Assembly: GCA_024636635.1 (NCBI GenBank)
Contig: JAGXGV010000011.1
Location: 1 to 62,798 of the forward strand
Direction: 5' to 3'
Length of the DNA: 62,798 bases
DNA from: Puniceibacterium sp.
Lineage (GTDB): Bacteria; Pseudomonadota; Alphaproteobacteria; Rhodobacterales; Rhodobacteraceae
Part shown: one piece after another, positions 10,636-20,323 of the stretch
How positions within the stretch are numbered: the stretch's first letter is position 1
Layout: every line of letters starts with the position of its first letter
Position numbers and translations under genes: made by a program
The notes under the pieces: model-generated
Seen by the model: the letters and a program-made list of their open reading frames with translations, nothing else
Told to the model about the DNA's origin: nothing
Database searches by the model: none

Positions 10636-11469
10636 ATGAGCGCCACCGCCCGCAAGACCGCGCCTTTGCCCGACGACATCCGCGCCCGCAAGGGCGGCGT
10701 GCCGCTTGTATCGCTGACCGCCTACACCACGCCCATGGCACAACTGATGGATGCGCATTGCGACTTTGTGCTCGTGGGGGATTCGGTCGGCATGGTGCTG
10801 CATGGGCTGCCCTCGACCCTGGGTGTAACGCTTGAGATGATGATCCTGCACGGTCAGGCGGTACGGCGCGGCCTGAGCCGGGCGATGATGGTTGTGGACA
10901 TGCCCTTTGGTTCTTACGAGGAAAGCCCGCAGCAGGCGTTCCGCAATGCGGCCCGGGTGATGGCCGAGACGGGCGCGGGCGCGGTCAAGCTGGAAGGCGG
11001 CGTCACGATGGCCGAGACGATCGCCTTTCTGGTCAGGCGCGGGATCCCGGTGATGGCGCACGTTGGTCTCACGCCACAGTCGATCAATACGCTGGGCGGG
11101 TATCGGGTGCAGGGACGCGGTGCGGCGGGCGACGCGCTGATGGCCGACGCGCAGGCAGTGGCGCAGGCAGGGGCCTTTGCTGTGGTTCTGGAAAAGGTGC
11201 CCGAAGCACTGGCTGACCAGATCACCGCCGACATCATCATCCCGACCATCGGCATCGGCGCCTCGGCGGGCTGCGACGGGCAGATTTTGGTGGTGGATGA
11301 CATGCTGGGGCTGTTCACCGCCTTCAGGGCGAAATTCGTCAAGCGCTACGCCGATCTGGGCGAACAGGCCGAAGCGGCGGTGGCAGCTTATGCGGCCGAG
11401 GTGCGGGCGCGGTCCTTTCCGGCGGCAGAACACGTCTTTGGCGATACCGCGCCGGAGCGCACGATATGA
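10636..11469 (+). CDS. panB: 3-methyl-2-oxobutanoate hydroxymethyltransferase
   Basis: Transfers a hydroxymethyl group from methylene-tetrahydrofolate to alpha-ketoisovalerate to make ketopantoate, the first step of pantothenate synthesis. About 277 aa, as usual for PanB. Conserved blocks seen: [50 protein letters not shown] and IGIGAS. The start at 10636 follows a strong GGAGGAGA ribosome binding site; the ORF-track start 35 codons earlier lacks support. Coupled to panC by ATGA. Confidence 0.97.
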   Translation: MSATARKTAPLPDDIRARKGGVPLVSLTAYTTPMAQLMDAHCDFVLVGDSVGMVLHGLPSTLGVTLEMMILHGQAVRRGLSRAMMVVDMPFGSYEESPQQAFRNAARVMAETGAGAVKLEGGVTMAETIAFLVRRGIPVMAHVGLTPQSINTLGGYRVQGRGAAGDALMADAQAVAQAGAFAVVLEKVPEALADQITADIIIPTIGIGASAGCDGQILVVDDMLGLFTAFRAKFVKRYADLGEQAEAAVAAYAAEVRARSFPAAEHVFGDTAPERTI

Positions 11470-12311
11470 CTGCGCCGATTGTCAGGACCCTGGCCGCAAT
11501 ACGGTCCGAGGTGGCGGGCTGGAAACGGGCCGGGCAGAGCGTGGGGGTGGTGCCCACCATGGGCGCGCTGCACGAAGGGCATCTGTCGCTGGTGCGGGCG
11601 GCAAAGGCGGGTTGCGACCGGGTGATCGTCACGATCTTCGTCAATCCGCGGCAGTTCAATTCACCGCAGGATCTGGCGGACTATCCCCGCACCGAGGTCG
11701 AGGATGCGCGCAAGCTGGCGCCTCTGGGGGTGGATGCGGTCTATGTGCCGGACCCGGAGCAGATATATCCCGAGGGGTTTTCCACCACCGTTTCGGTTGC
11801 GGGGCTGACGGAAGTCCTGTGCGGCGCGCACCGGCCGGGGCATTTCGACGGGGTGGCGACGGTGGTGACCAAGCTGTTCACCCAGACCCGTGCCGACCGC
11901 GCCTATTTCGGCGAAAAGGATTACCAGCAGTTGCAGGTGGTGACGCGGCTGTCGCGCGACCTTGACCTGCCGGTCGAGGTGGTGGGCTGCCCGACGATAC
12001 GCGAAGAGGACGGTCTCGCCATGTCCTCGCGCAACCTGCTTTTGTCGGATCGCGCGCGGGTCTGGGCGCCCGAACTGCACCGCGCAATGGAGGAGATGGC
12101 CGCGGGATTGGTGTCGGGGGGCGACCTGACCGCACTGCGCGCCGACGCCGAGGCCCGGCTGCTGCGGGCCGGGTTCACCGGTGTCGATTACCTCGATCTG
12201 CGGGCCTGCGGGGATCTGTCGCTTTTGACGGCTGTGGACCGCCCGGCGCGGCTGCTGGCGGCGGCCTGGCTGGCCGGGGTGCGCCTGATCGACAATATCG
12301 CGGTCGGTTAG
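11466..12311 (+). CDS. panC: pantothenate synthetase
   Basis: Condenses pantoate with beta-alanine using ATP. 281 aa. It shows the N-terminal [13 protein letters not shown] (HIGH-like nucleotide site), [42 protein letters not shown] and the KMSKS-like region MSSRN. The ATG overlaps the panB stop, forming a two-gene pantothenate operon. Confidence 0.97.
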   Translation: MTAPIVRTLAAIRSEVAGWKRAGQSVGVVPTMGALHEGHLSLVRAAKAGCDRVIVTIFVNPRQFNSPQDLADYPRTEVEDARKLAPLGVDAVYVPDPEQIYPEGFSTTVSVAGLTEVLCGAHRPGHFDGVATVVTKLFTQTRADRAYFGEKDYQQLQVVTRLSRDLDLPVEVVGCPTIREEDGLAMSSRNLLLSDRARVWAPELHRAMEEMAAGLVSGGDLTALRADAEARLLRAGFTGVDYLDLRACGDLSLLTAVDRPARLLAAAWLAGVRLIDNIAVG

Positions 12312-12528
12312 GGCAGGGTGCAAACAACTGCCGCCCGGTGCGCCGGGCGCGTGCTGAAGGGCGGGACGCCGGGCTTCACGACCACTTCGCTGGCCACTCG
12401 ATCAGATCTGGCCCAGGTGGTCGCAAATTTCCTGCGTTGCCCGGATTTTCTGACCTTCGGGGCTTGGCTCCGGGTCGCATTGCGCCGGGTCGCTGTGATC
12501 GGGGTCGCTTTGCAATCCGCACCTTGGA

Positions 12529-12702
12529 TCAGCTACAACCTTTCACCTTTACGCTGCGTCCGTCCTCCAGCGTCAGGATGCTGTCAGCGCGGTCCAGGAT
12601 GCGAATGTCATGCGTGACCAGCAGCGTTGTCGCACCGCGTGCGGCCCACATCCGTTTCAGCAGGTCCACCACCTTGGCGGCGCTGTGCTTGGCCGGTCCG
12701 CT
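12529..12702 (-). pseudogene. decayed ABC transporter ATPase, C-terminal remnant (LolD/DevA-like)
   Basis: Not in the ORF track because it is under 60 codons. The minus strand reads ...HSAAKVVDLLKRMW, then GATTLLVTHDIRILDRADS and LEDGRSVKVKG and a TGA at 12531-12529. This is the H-loop and C-terminal end of a LolD/DevA/MacB-type ABC ATPase. It is preceded by a stop and by no Walker A, signature or Walker B, so only the last part of the gene survives. It lies between panC and tRNA-Thr; no partner permease is visible. Confidence 0.8.
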
Positions 12703-12743
12703 TCAGCGTATCTGGTTCTGATTAATCTTCTGATGGATGTAAA

Positions 12744-12818
12744 TGGTGCTGTGAGGGAGGATTGAACTCCCGACCTCACCCTTACCAAGGGTGTGCTCTA
12801 CCACTGAGCTACCACAGC
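12744..12818 (-). tRNA. tRNA-Thr (anticodon GGT)
   Basis: 75 nt including an encoded CCA. Reading the minus strand: acceptor GCTGTGG/TCACAGC, D-arm GCTC-AGTGGTA-GAGC, anticodon arm CACCC-TTGGTAA-GGGTG giving GGT, T-arm GGGAG-TTCAATC-CTCCC, then ACCA. All four arms pair with one G-T pair. Confidence 0.96.
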
Positions 12819-12916
12819 ACCGGTCGCCTAGGCGGCGTGGCGGGTGATTAGACGCAATTCCGGGTTCGTGCAAGCGCAATCTGGACGCTTTTTCCCCTCT
12901 GCGCTACAGAGAACCC

Positions 12917-13075
12917 ATGGAGCAGAAACACCACCCGCCGAAATCGCCCAAAGATAAGCGCGACGCGCGGCTCAAGACCGCGCTCAAGGCGAATCTGGCG
13001 CGACGCAAGGCGCAGGCCCGGGCCCGCGGCGGCGACAAACCGCAGCCCGAGGACGTACAGAAAGACAAAGGATAG
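12917..13075 (+). CDS. small basic hypothetical protein upstream of murA
   Basis: 52 aa, too short for the ORF track. It begins MEQKHHPPKSPKDKRD, continues with an Arg/Lys/Ala-rich helix (LKANLARRKAQARAR) and ends PEDVQKDKG. The stop is six bases before the murA ATG and the frame uses codons like its neighbours. From memory, short proteins of this type precede murA in other Rhodobacteraceae; function is unknown. Confidence 0.7.
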   Translation: MEQKHHPPKSPKDKRDARLKTALKANLARRKAQARARGGDKPQPEDVQKDKG

Positions 13076-13081
13076 ACAGGC

Positions 13082-14353
13082 ATGGATTCGATCATCGTCA
13101 CCGGGGGTGGGCCGCTGTCCGGCCAGATCCCCATCGCAGGCGCCAAGAACGCCTGCCTCACCCTGATGCCCGCGACGCTGCTCAGCGACGAACCGCTGAC
13201 GCTGACCAATGCGCCGCGCCTCTCGGACATCCGCACCATGACCACCCTGCTGCAATCGCTGGGGGCCGAGGTGCAGAGCCTTCAGGACGGTCAGGTTCTG
13301 GCCCTCTCCAGCCACAATATCCACAATCACACTGCGGATTACGACATCGTGCGCAAGATGCGTGCCTCGATCCTGGTGCTCGGGCCGATGCTGGCGCGCG
13401 ACGGCCATGCGGTGGTGTCGCTGCCGGGCGGGTGCGCCATCGGCGCGCGTCCCGTGGACCTGCACCTCAAGGCGCTCGAGGCAATGGGCGCGCAGCTTGA
13501 CCTGCGCGAGGGATACGTTCATGCCAAGGCGCCCGCCGGCGGGCTGAAGGGCGGCATCGTGGACTTTCCGCTCGTTTCGGTCGGAGCGACGGAAAACGCG
13601 CTGATGGCGGCGACGCTGGCCCGGGGCACGACCGAGATCCGCAATGCCGCGCGCGAACCCGAGATCGTCGATCTGGCGCAATGCCTGCGCAAGATGGGCG
13701 CGCAGATCGACGGGGAAGGGACCCACACGATCACCATCCAGGGTGTCGACCGGCTGGGCGGAGCGACGCATCGCGTGGTCACCGACCGGATCGAGCTTGG
13801 CACCTACATGCTGGCGCCGGCGATCTGCGGCGGAAAGGTTACACTGCTGGGCGGGCGTATCGACCTGCTTGCGGCCTTCTGCGAAAAGCTTGACGCGGCC
13901 GGAATCGACGTTTCGGAAACGCCCGAGGGTCTGACAGTGACCCGCAAGAATGGCCGCATCCGTGCTGTGGATGTCACGACCGAACCTTTCCCCGGCTTTC
14001 CCACCGATCTTCAGGCGCAGATGATGGCGCTGCTCTGTACCGCCGAAGGCACCTCGGTGCTGGAAGAGAAGATCTTCGAAAACCGCTTCATGCACGCCCC
14101 CGAACTCATGCGGATGGGCGCGCGGATCGAGGTGCATGGCGGCCATGCCACCGTGACCGGCGTGGACAAGCTGAAGGGTGCGCCGGTGATGGCCACCGAT
14201 CTGCGCGCCTCGGTGTCGCTGATCCTTGCCGGGCTTGCCGCCAGCGGTGAAACCATCGTGAACCGGGTCTATCACCTTGATCGCGGATACGAACATGTGG
14301 TGCGCAAGCTTTTGGGGGTGGGTGCGAAAATTGAACGGGTGACAGGCCAATGA
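13082..14353 (+). CDS. murA: UDP-N-acetylglucosamine 1-carboxyvinyltransferase
   Basis: Adds enolpyruvate from PEP to UDP-GlcNAc, the first committed step of peptidoglycan synthesis. 423 aa. It begins [24 protein letters not shown] and has the active-site loop [16 protein letters not shown] with the catalytic Cys that fosfomycin modifies, plus GFPTDLQAQ and FENRFMH. Complete, cytoplasmic; stop overlaps the DUF2948 gene by ATGA. Confidence 0.98.
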   Translation: MDSIIVTGGGPLSGQIPIAGAKNACLTLMPATLLSDEPLTLTNAPRLSDIRTMTTLLQSLGAEVQSLQDGQVLALSSHNIHNHTADYDIVRKMRASILVLGPMLARDGHAVVSLPGGCAIGARPVDLHLKALEAMGAQLDLREGYVHAKAPAGGLKGGIVDFPLVSVGATENALMAATLARGTTEIRNAAREPEIVDLAQCLRKMGAQIDGEGTHTITIQGVDRLGGATHRVVTDRIELGTYMLAPAICGGKVTLLGGRIDLLAAFCEKLDAAGIDVSETPEGLTVTRKNGRIRAVDVTTEPFPGFPTDLQAQMMALLCTAEGTSVLEEKIFENRFMHAPELMRMGARIEVHGGHATVTGVDKLKGAPVMATDLRASVSLILAGLAASGETIVNRVYHLDRGYEHVVRKLLGVGAKIERVTGQ

Positions 14354-14820
14354 CCGATGATGCGCGTTTCGAAGACGCAGGGGCCCGTCCTCTCAACCTT
14401 GGCGCCATGGATGTCGAGGATCTTGCCGTCCTGTCGGCCCTTGCACAGGATTCGGTGTTCCCGGTGTCCCAAATGACCTGGCAGCCCCGGCGGCGTCGCC
14501 TCGCCCTGCTGCTCAACCGCCTGAGGTGGGAGGATCGTCCAACCGCGGACCGCCCGCCAGAGCGGGTGCAATCCGTGCTTGTGATCGAGAATGTGCTGGG
14601 GGTCGGCAGCCAGGGCATCGACCGTTCGGACCGCGACACCGTCCTGTCGCTGCTCTCGGTCACGTTCGAACCCGGCCCCGACGCCTCGGGCAATGTGCTG
14701 CTCACGCTCGCCGGGGACGGCGCGCTCCGGGCGCGGGTCGAAGCGCTCGAAGTCACGCTCAAGGATGTGACGCGACCCTACGTCGCCCCGTCCGGCAAGA
14801 CTCCGCAGCACCTGGTCTGA
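14350..14820 (+). CDS. DUF2948 family protein
   Basis: 156 aa, coupled to murA by ATGA. Recognised from the [21 protein letters not shown] opening, the [22 protein letters not shown] block and the C-terminal [18 protein letters not shown]. The family is found next to murA or hisD in alphaproteobacteria and has no known function. A strong hairpin follows, so the murA transcript probably ends here. Confidence 0.85.
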   Translation: MTDDARFEDAGARPLNLGAMDVEDLAVLSALAQDSVFPVSQMTWQPRRRRLALLLNRLRWEDRPTADRPPERVQSVLVIENVLGVGSQGIDRSDRDTVLSLLSVTFEPGPDASGNVLLTLAGDGALRARVEALEVTLKDVTRPYVAPSGKTPQHLV

Positions 14821-14831
14821 CCCATCCGGTA

Positions 14832-14865
14832 CCCCTTGCGGCGCGCAAGAGTGCGCCGCAAGGGG
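14832..14865 (+). terminator. strong hairpin ending the murA-DUF2948 transcript
   Basis: CCCCTTGCGGCGC / GCGCCGCAAGGGG gives a perfect 13-bp stem with an 8-nt loop, starting 12 bases past the DUF2948 stop. Only GTCTT follows, so the U-tract is weak. Confidence 0.6.
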
Positions 14866-14958
14866 GTCTTGAGAGCCCTGGGGCCCGGCCACCTGTTGCA
14901 GGCACCTTGAGGCCCGCCGCCCCGCAGGCTATGTCGCAGCAAATCAAAGGGGTCTGCC

Positions 14959-16269
14959 ATGCCGGTCTTTCTCGACACCACCCAGCCTGATTTCGAAACG
15001 TCCTTCGCCCGTCTGCTGGGGGCAAAGCGCGAGGAGAGCGATGATGTCGACGACATCGTCGCTGGCATCATCGCCGATGTGCGCCGCCGCGGCGATCAGG
15101 CGGTGCTGGACCTCACCGCGAAATTCGACCGGCTGACGCTGACGGCCGATCGGCTGGCCTTCAGCCGTGCCGAGGTCGATGCGCAAATCGCCGATGTGAC
15201 CCCGCAGGATCGCGCTGCGCTGGAACTGGCGGCGGACCGCATCCGCTCCTATCACGACCGCCAGATGCCCGAAGATGCGCAATGGACCGACCCGCAGGGC
15301 GCGACCCTGGGCTGGCGCTGGACTCCGGTGGGGTCGGCCGGTCTTTACGTGCCGGGCGGACTTGCCAGCTACCCTTCGTCGGTGCTGATGAACGCGATTC
15401 CGGCCAAGGTCGCAGGTGTGCCGAGGCTCTGCATCACAGTGCCGACGCCGGACGGGGTGGTCAACCCGCTGGTCCTGCTTGCCGCGCGGATCAGCGGTGT
15501 GGACGAAATCTATCGCATCGGCGGCGCACAGGCCATTGCGGCTCTGGCCTATGGCACACAAACCATCAAGCCGGTGGACAAGATCACCGGCCCCGGCAAT
15601 GCCTATGTCGCGGCGGCCAAGCGGCGGGTCTTTGGCAAGGTCGGCATCGACATGATTGCGGGCCCGTCGGAAATCCTTGTCATCGCCGACGGCGAAAACG
15701 ATCCCGACTGGATCGCGCTCGACCTGCTCAGCCAGGCGGAACATGACGAAAGCGCGCAGTCCATCCTGATCACCACCGATGCCGCCTTTGGCAACCGCGT
15801 CGCGCAAGCGGTTGAAACGCGGCTTGAAACGCTGACACGCCGCGCCATCGCGGGGGCCAGCTGGCGCGACTTCGGCGCGGTGATCACCGTGCGCGACCTG
15901 TCCGAGGCCGCCGCGTTGTCAGACCGCATCGCGCCCGAGCACCTTGAACTTTGCGTCGCAGATCCAGAGGCGCTGAGCCGACAGATCACCCATGCCGGGG
16001 CCATCTTCCTGGGTCAGTGGACACCCGAAGCCATCGGCGATTATGTCGGTGGCCCGAACCATGTCCTGCCCACGGCGCGTTCGGCCCGTTTCTCGTCTGG
16101 CCTTTCGGTGCTCGACTTCGTCAAGCGCACCACCCTGGCCCGCATGACCCCCGAGGCATTGCGCGCCATCGGTCCGGCAGCCGAACGCCTCGCCATCTCC
16201 GAAAGCCTTGAGGCGCACGGCCTTTCGGTCACCGCCCGCTTGCGAAAGTTGAACGAACCGGGGGAATAG
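14959..16269 (+). CDS. hisD: histidinol dehydrogenase
   Basis: Zinc enzyme that oxidises L-histidinol to L-histidine in two NAD-dependent steps. 436 aa. Conserved blocks: GLYVPGG, YPSSVLMNAIPA, IYRIGGAQAIAALAYGT, ITGPGNAYVAAAKR, DMIAGPSEILV, SQAEHDESAQ and the C-terminal PTARSARFSSGLSV. RBS AAAGGGG lies upstream of the ATG. It stands between the hairpin at 14832 and UPF0262, as often seen in Rhodobacterales. Confidence 0.98.
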   Translation: MPVFLDTTQPDFETSFARLLGAKREESDDVDDIVAGIIADVRRRGDQAVLDLTAKFDRLTLTADRLAFSRAEVDAQIADVTPQDRAALELAADRIRSYHDRQMPEDAQWTDPQGATLGWRWTPVGSAGLYVPGGLASYPSSVLMNAIPAKVAGVPRLCITVPTPDGVVNPLVLLAARISGVDEIYRIGGAQAIAALAYGTQTIKPVDKITGPGNAYVAAAKRRVFGKVGIDMIAGPSEILVIADGENDPDWIALDLLSQAEHDESAQSILITTDAAFGNRVAQAVETRLETLTRRAIAGASWRDFGAVITVRDLSEAAALSDRIAPEHLELCVADPEALSRQITHAGAIFLGQWTPEAIGDYVGGPNHVLPTARSARFSSGLSVLDFVKRTTLARMTPEALRAIGPAAERLAISESLEAHGLSVTARLRKLNEPGE

Positions 16270-16474
16270 GCAAGAGTCGCCACTTGTCTTTTTGCAACAA
16301 TTTACTCTCGAAAACACCTGTGAAGACATGGGAAGTTTAGAAAAACGTACATTCTTCTGAAAGTCCGAAATCCATGACGCCCGCCGCCGCCCGTCGGGTC
16401 AAACAGCGCAATTGCCCCACACACGCGAACGCGCTAAGCATCAAAGGGGAGGATGGCAGGGAAAGGGTCCGTCC

Positions 16475-16954
16475 ATGAGCCGCATCGCACACATAGAACT
16501 GGATGACGCCGGGCTTCCGCCGCCGACGCCAGAGATCGAACAGGAACGCCGCGTGGCAATGTTCGACCTGATGGAGCAGAACTCTTTTGTGCTGCCCCAG
16601 CGCGACGAGCGGGCCATGCCCCCGGGCCCCTACCGCGTCGGCCTGTCGATCCGGGAAAAGCGCCTCGTTTTTGATGTCGCCACAGAAGCCCATGAAAAGG
16701 CGGCGGAATTCCACCTGTCCCTGTCACCCTTCCGGCAGGTGGTGAAGGACTACTTCCAGATCTGCAAAAGCTATTTCGACGCGGTCAAGAACCTGCCCCC
16801 CAGCCAGATCGAGACGATCGACATGGCGCGGCGCGGCATCCACAACGAAGGTGCGCGCATCTTGCAGGAACGGCTCGACGGCAAGGCCGAAATCGACGAT
16901 GACACCGCCCGCCGTCTGTTCACCCTGATCTGCGTCCTGCATTTCGGAGGCTGA
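16475..16954 (+). CDS. UPF0262 family protein
   Basis: About 159 aa, cytoplasmic. Recognised from MSRIAHIELDDAGLPPPTPEIEQ-type opening, LREKRLVFDV-like block (SIREKRLVFDVATEAHE), LSLSPFRQVVKDYFQICKSYFDA and RRGIHNEGARIL. The ORF-track Met 21 codons upstream is replaced by the ATG at 16475, where family homology begins. Function unknown; first gene of a tightly packed run that extends to the nitrilase gene. Confidence 0.88.
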   Translation: MSRIAHIELDDAGLPPPTPEIEQERRVAMFDLMEQNSFVLPQRDERAMPPGPYRVGLSIREKRLVFDVATEAHEKAAEFHLSLSPFRQVVKDYFQICKSYFDAVKNLPPSQIETIDMARRGIHNEGARILQERLDGKAEIDDDTARRLFTLICVLHFGG

Positions 16955-16957
16955 GCG

Positions 16958-17404
16958 GTGCCGGCCACACTTCCGCAATCCGTCCTTTTCTGCTGCGACC
17001 ACAATGCCGTGCGATCGCCCATGGCCGAGGGCATCATGAAAAAGCTCTACGGCTTTGACACCTACGTGCAATCCGTCGGCGTGCTGAACGATCTCGACAT
17101 CGACGGTTTCGCCATCGCCGCCTGCCAGGAGATCGAGGTCGAACTGTCGCGCCACACCGCGCGCAATTTCGATGATCTTGAGCAATACGGCGAGACTTTG
17201 TCAGGTTTTGACCTGATCGTCGCCATGTCTCCGGCCTCGCAACGCAAGGCGCTGGATCTGACGCGGCTGTTCCATTTGTCGGTGGAATACTGGCCGATCA
17301 TGGACCCTACCGGACTTGGCGAATGCCGCGAGGCAAAGCTGAACGCCTATCGGCAGACACGCGACCAGATATACGACCAGTTGAAAGGAAAATGGGGAAG
17401 ATGA
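16958..17404 (+). CDS. low-molecular-weight protein tyrosine phosphatase family protein
   Basis: About 148 aa with a GTG start three bases after the UPF0262 stop. The P-loop C-x5-R is near the N-terminus (FCCDHNAVRSPMAEG) and the C-terminal acid loop contains WPIMDPTG. These suggest a low-molecular-weight phosphatase or arsenate-reductase-like fold; the substrate is unknown. The stop overlaps the next start. Confidence 0.87.
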   Translation: MPATLPQSVLFCCDHNAVRSPMAEGIMKKLYGFDTYVQSVGVLNDLDIDGFAIAACQEIEVELSRHTARNFDDLEQYGETLSGFDLIVAMSPASQRKALDLTRLFHLSVEYWPIMDPTGLGECREAKLNAYRQTRDQIYDQLKGKWGR

Positions 17405-17799
17405 TGGGCGAGGCAACATTGGAACGGTACTTCGATGCGTTCAACCGGGGCGACACGGCGGGCATGCTGGACTGTCTGGCGGACGAGGTGGCCCATTACG
17501 TGAATGAGGGCGACGTGCGCATCGGACGCGAAAAATTCGCCGAATTCTGCACCCACATGGCGCGATGCTATGACGAAAAGCTGACCGAACTGGTCCTGTT
17601 CGAGGCCGAGAACGGCGCACGGGGTGCTGCAGAATTCATGGTCAACGGCACCTATCTGGAAACCGACGCCGGCTTGCCGGAGGCGAAGGGCCAGTCCTAC
17701 CGCCTGCCTGCGGGGTCATTCTTTTCCCTGCACGACGGCAAGATCACCCGCGTCGTGACCTATTACAACCTCAGCGACTGGATCAGGCAGGTTTCGTGA
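17401..17799 (+). CDS. NTF2-like / SnoaL-like protein (ketosteroid-isomerase fold)
   Basis: 132 aa, a single NTF2-like domain: LERYFDAFNRGDTAGMLDCL, then FMVNGTYLETD and LPAGSFFSLHDGKITRVVTYYNL. The fold serves small-molecule isomerases, hydrolases and binding proteins, so the activity is open. ATGATG at 17401 overlaps the phosphatase stop and the gene overlaps the following GNAT gene by GTGA. Confidence 0.82.
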   Translation: MMGEATLERYFDAFNRGDTAGMLDCLADEVAHYVNEGDVRIGREKFAEFCTHMARCYDEKLTELVLFEAENGARGAAEFMVNGTYLETDAGLPEAKGQSYRLPAGSFFSLHDGKITRVVTYYNLSDWIRQVS

Positions 17800-18410
17800 T
17801 TCGGGTCGAGGTTCTGACCGGTGCAGCTCTGGACCGCGCGCTGGACGATGTGGCGCGCCTGCGGATCGAGGTGTTCCGCGCCTGGCCCTATCTTTACGAC
17901 GGCGATCCCGGTTACGAACGCAATTACCTGCGGACCTACCGCGACAGCGCGCGCGCGGTATTGGTCGCGGCCTTCGACGGCGACAGGCTGGTAGGTGCAT
18001 CCACCGGCGCCCCGATGCAGGACCATGCCACGGATTTCGCCGCTGCCTTCGCGCAAAGCTGCCTGCCTCTGCGGGACATCTTTTACTGCGCGGAATCCGT
18101 GCTTTTGCCCGAATGTCGCGGGCAGGGGATCGGTCACCGCTTCTTTGATCTGCGCGAAGACCATGCGCGGCGGCACGGCTTCACACATGCCGTGTTCTGT
18201 TCGGTCCTGCGCCCGGCGGATCATTCCCTGCGGCCCGACGGTTACACGCCGCTTGATGCCTTCTGGCGCAAACGCGGTTACGCACCGTTGGAAGGCGTCG
18301 TCGCACAGTTCCGTTGGAAGGATATCGATGTACCGGACGAAACCGCCAAGCCGCTGCAATTCTGGGGTCGCCGCCTTGCCCCTTATGAAGACGCCCGCGC
18401 GGGCGCATGA
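17796..18410 (+). CDS. GNAT family N-acetyltransferase
   Basis: 204 aa with GTG start overlapping the upstream stop. It has the GNAT acetyl-CoA motif LLPECRGQGIGHRFFDLREDHAR and flanking strands; the C-terminal part (LDAFWRKRGYAPLEGVVAQF) resembles the longer GNAT subgroup found next to NTF2-like and nitrilase genes in Rhodobacterales. Substrate unknown. Confidence 0.85.
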   Translation: MIRVEVLTGAALDRALDDVARLRIEVFRAWPYLYDGDPGYERNYLRTYRDSARAVLVAAFDGDRLVGASTGAPMQDHATDFAAAFAQSCLPLRDIFYCAESVLLPECRGQGIGHRFFDLREDHARRHGFTHAVFCSVLRPADHSLRPDGYTPLDAFWRKRGYAPLEGVVAQFRWKDIDVPDETAKPLQFWGRRLAPYEDARAGA

Positions 18411-18472
18411 CCACGCTGCACGGTCCCTTGCGGGCCACCTCGACCTCACTGACCTCTGATTCCGGAACCGCC

Positions 18473-18500
18473 GCCACATGAAAGTCGCCACATGAAAGTC
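18473..18500. repeat. 14-bp tandem duplication across a start codon
   Basis: GCCACATGAAAGTC is present twice in tandem, so the nitrilase gene has two ATGAAAGTC starts in different frames. The first gives only MKVAT and then a TGA that overlaps the second, real ATG (ATGA). Confidence 0.85.
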
Positions 18501-19376
18501 GCTACAGCCGCCTATCCGATGGATTTCTTGCCCGACTGGAACGCCTATGCCACCAAGATCACGACCTGGGTGGCCGAGGCCGCGGGGCAGGGCGCCGACC
18601 TGCTGGTCTTTCCCGAATACGGCGCGATGGAGCTTGCCACCCTCGCCGGGGCCGACACCGCCGCCAACCTCGAATCCTCCCTGCATGCCGTATCGGACCG
18701 CATCCCGGATGCCGACGCGCTTCACGTCACGCTGGCGCGGCATCACGGCGTCCACATCCTCGCCGCCTCTGCCCCGGTGTTTGACGCCACGATCGGCCCG
18801 CGCCCGGGGAATCGCGCCCGCCTGTTCACCCCGACCGGGGCCATGGCCTTTCAGGACAAGCAGATCATGACCCGGTTCGAACGTGAAGTCTGGGGCGTGG
18901 TCGCGGGCCATCCCCTGACCATCTTCGACACGACGCTTGGCAGGCTTGGCATCCTGATCTGTTACGACAGCGAATATCCCCTTCTGGCGCGGGCGCTGTC
19001 AGAGGCCGATCTGATCCTCGTGCCGTCCTGCACAGAGGCGCTGACCGGGTATTCCCGCGTGCGCATCGGCTCCATGGCCCGCGCGCTGGAACAGCAATGC
19101 GTCACGGTCATGTCCTCGACCGTGGGCGCGTCCCCCTGGTCCGAAGCGGTGGACACCAACTGTGGCACGGGTGGCATCTTCGGCCCGCCCGACACCGGGT
19201 TTCCCCCGACCGGCGTCATAGCAGAGGGCACACTGAACCAGCCCGGCTGGACCTATGGCACGGTCGATACCGCCCACATCGCCCATGTCCGCGCCGACGG
19301 CATCGTGCTGAACCGCGCGCACTGGTCCGATCAGGCGGGAAGGGATGCCGTCGCGCCCATCCTGCCTCTGCGCTGA
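18492..19376 (+). CDS. carbon-nitrogen hydrolase (nitrilase superfamily)
   Basis: 294 aa amidase/nitrilase fold protein. The catalytic triad is visible: Glu in VFPEYGAMEL, Lys in FQDKQIMTRFE, Cys in GILICYDSEYPL. Members cleave C-N bonds of amides or nitriles; this alphaproteobacterial subgroup, encoded after a GNAT gene, has no known substrate. The start is the second ATG of a 14-bp duplication. Cytoplasmic; no signal peptide. Confidence 0.9.
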   Translation: MKVATAAYPMDFLPDWNAYATKITTWVAEAAGQGADLLVFPEYGAMELATLAGADTAANLESSLHAVSDRIPDADALHVTLARHHGVHILAASAPVFDATIGPRPGNRARLFTPTGAMAFQDKQIMTRFEREVWGVVAGHPLTIFDTTLGRLGILICYDSEYPLLARALSEADLILVPSCTEALTGYSRVRIGSMARALEQQCVTVMSSTVGASPWSEAVDTNCGTGGIFGPPDTGFPPTGVIAEGTLNQPGWTYGTVDTAHIAHVRADGIVLNRAHWSDQAGRDAVAPILPLR

Positions 19377-19459
19377 ATTGGGCCTTGAAAATCCGGGGAA
19401 TTGCGCCCATTTAATGCTGCGCTCTGCCCTAAGACAGAGTCGGTAACTCAGGAGAGACC

Positions 19460-19678
19460 ATGGCCAAGGAAGAATTGCTCGAATTCCCCGGTGTCGTGAA
19501 GGAACTCCTGCCGAATGCGACGTTCCGGGTCGAGCTTGAAAACGGCCATGAGATCATCGCACATACGGCAGGAAAGATGCGCAAGAACCGCATCCGTGTC
19601 CTCGCAGGCGACAAAGTACAGGTCGAAATGACCCCCTACGATCTGACCAAGGGTCGGATCAACTACCGCTTCAAGTAA
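19460..19678 (+). CDS. infA: translation initiation factor IF-1
   Basis: 72 aa, the standard IF-1 length, one S1-type OB fold. [46 protein letters not shown] and [12 protein letters not shown] are canonical. It binds the 30S A site and modulates initiator tRNA selection. RBS CAGGAGAG lies just upstream. An essential housekeeping gene heading the maf-RNase E/G-yacG run. Confidence 0.99.
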   Translation: MAKEELLEFPGVVKELLPNATFRVELENGHEIIAHTAGKMRKNRIRVLAGDKVQVEMTPYDLTKGRINYRFK

Positions 19679-19744
19679 GCGCATGATGACTGCTGTCCCG
19701 TCACATGGCCGCAAGGCCACGCTGAAACGCGCGCCGGGGCAGGC

Positions 19745-20323
19745 ATGAAGCTGATCCTCGGCTCTGGCAGTCCGCGCCGTCGTGAACTGCTGGCCCAGCT
19801 GGGGGTTGTGGCGGATGACATCCGCCCCCCCGACATCGACGAAGATCCCGCGCCCCGCGAACTGCCGCGGCCCTATTGCATCCGCCTCGCGCGGGAAAAG
19901 GCGCTGGCGGTTGACGCGCAGGACGACGACATCGTGCTGTCCGCCGATACCACCGTCGCACTTGGCCGCCGCATCCTGGGCAAACCCGCCGATGCGGGGC
20001 AGGCGTCGCAGTTCCTGCTTGCCCTGTCCGGGCGGCGGCACCGCGTGATCACGGCCATCGCCGTGCGGCGCGGTTCACGGGTCTGGGAACGCGATGTCGT
20101 GACCGCGGTCAAGATGAAGCCGCTGTCGGACGAGGAACTGAACGCCTATCTCGCCACCGATGACTGGCGCGGCAAGGCCGGAGGTTATGGCATACAGGGG
20201 CCTGCGGGCGCCTTTATTCCGTGGATCTCGGGGTCTTTCACCGCTGTTGTCGGCCTGCCGCTGGTGGAAACCGCGCATCTTTTGCGCGCCGCCGGATACC
20301 CCCTCTGGAAGGAGCAGCCATGA
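19745..20323 (+). CDS. maf: Maf family nucleoside triphosphate pyrophosphatase
   Basis: 192 aa. It shows the Maf signature [17 protein letters not shown] at the N-terminus, the central [18 protein letters not shown] and [26 protein letters not shown]. Maf proteins hydrolyse non-canonical or methylated nucleoside triphosphates. It overlaps the following RNase E/G gene by ATGA; the infA-maf order is usual in Rhodobacteraceae. Confidence 0.94.
   Translation: MKLILGSGSPRRRELLAQLGVVADDIRPPDIDEDPAPRELPRPYCIRLAREKALAVDAQDDDIVLSADTTVALGRRILGKPADAGQASQFLLALSGRRHRVITAIAVRRGSRVWERDVVTAVKMKPLSDEELNAYLATDDWRGKAGGYGIQGPAGAFIPWISGSFTAVVGLPLVETAHLLRAAGYPLWKEQP

Noticed and set aside
12312-12528. Gene between panC and the ABC ATPase remnant
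   Set aside because: Only short unrelated frames; nothing recognisable.
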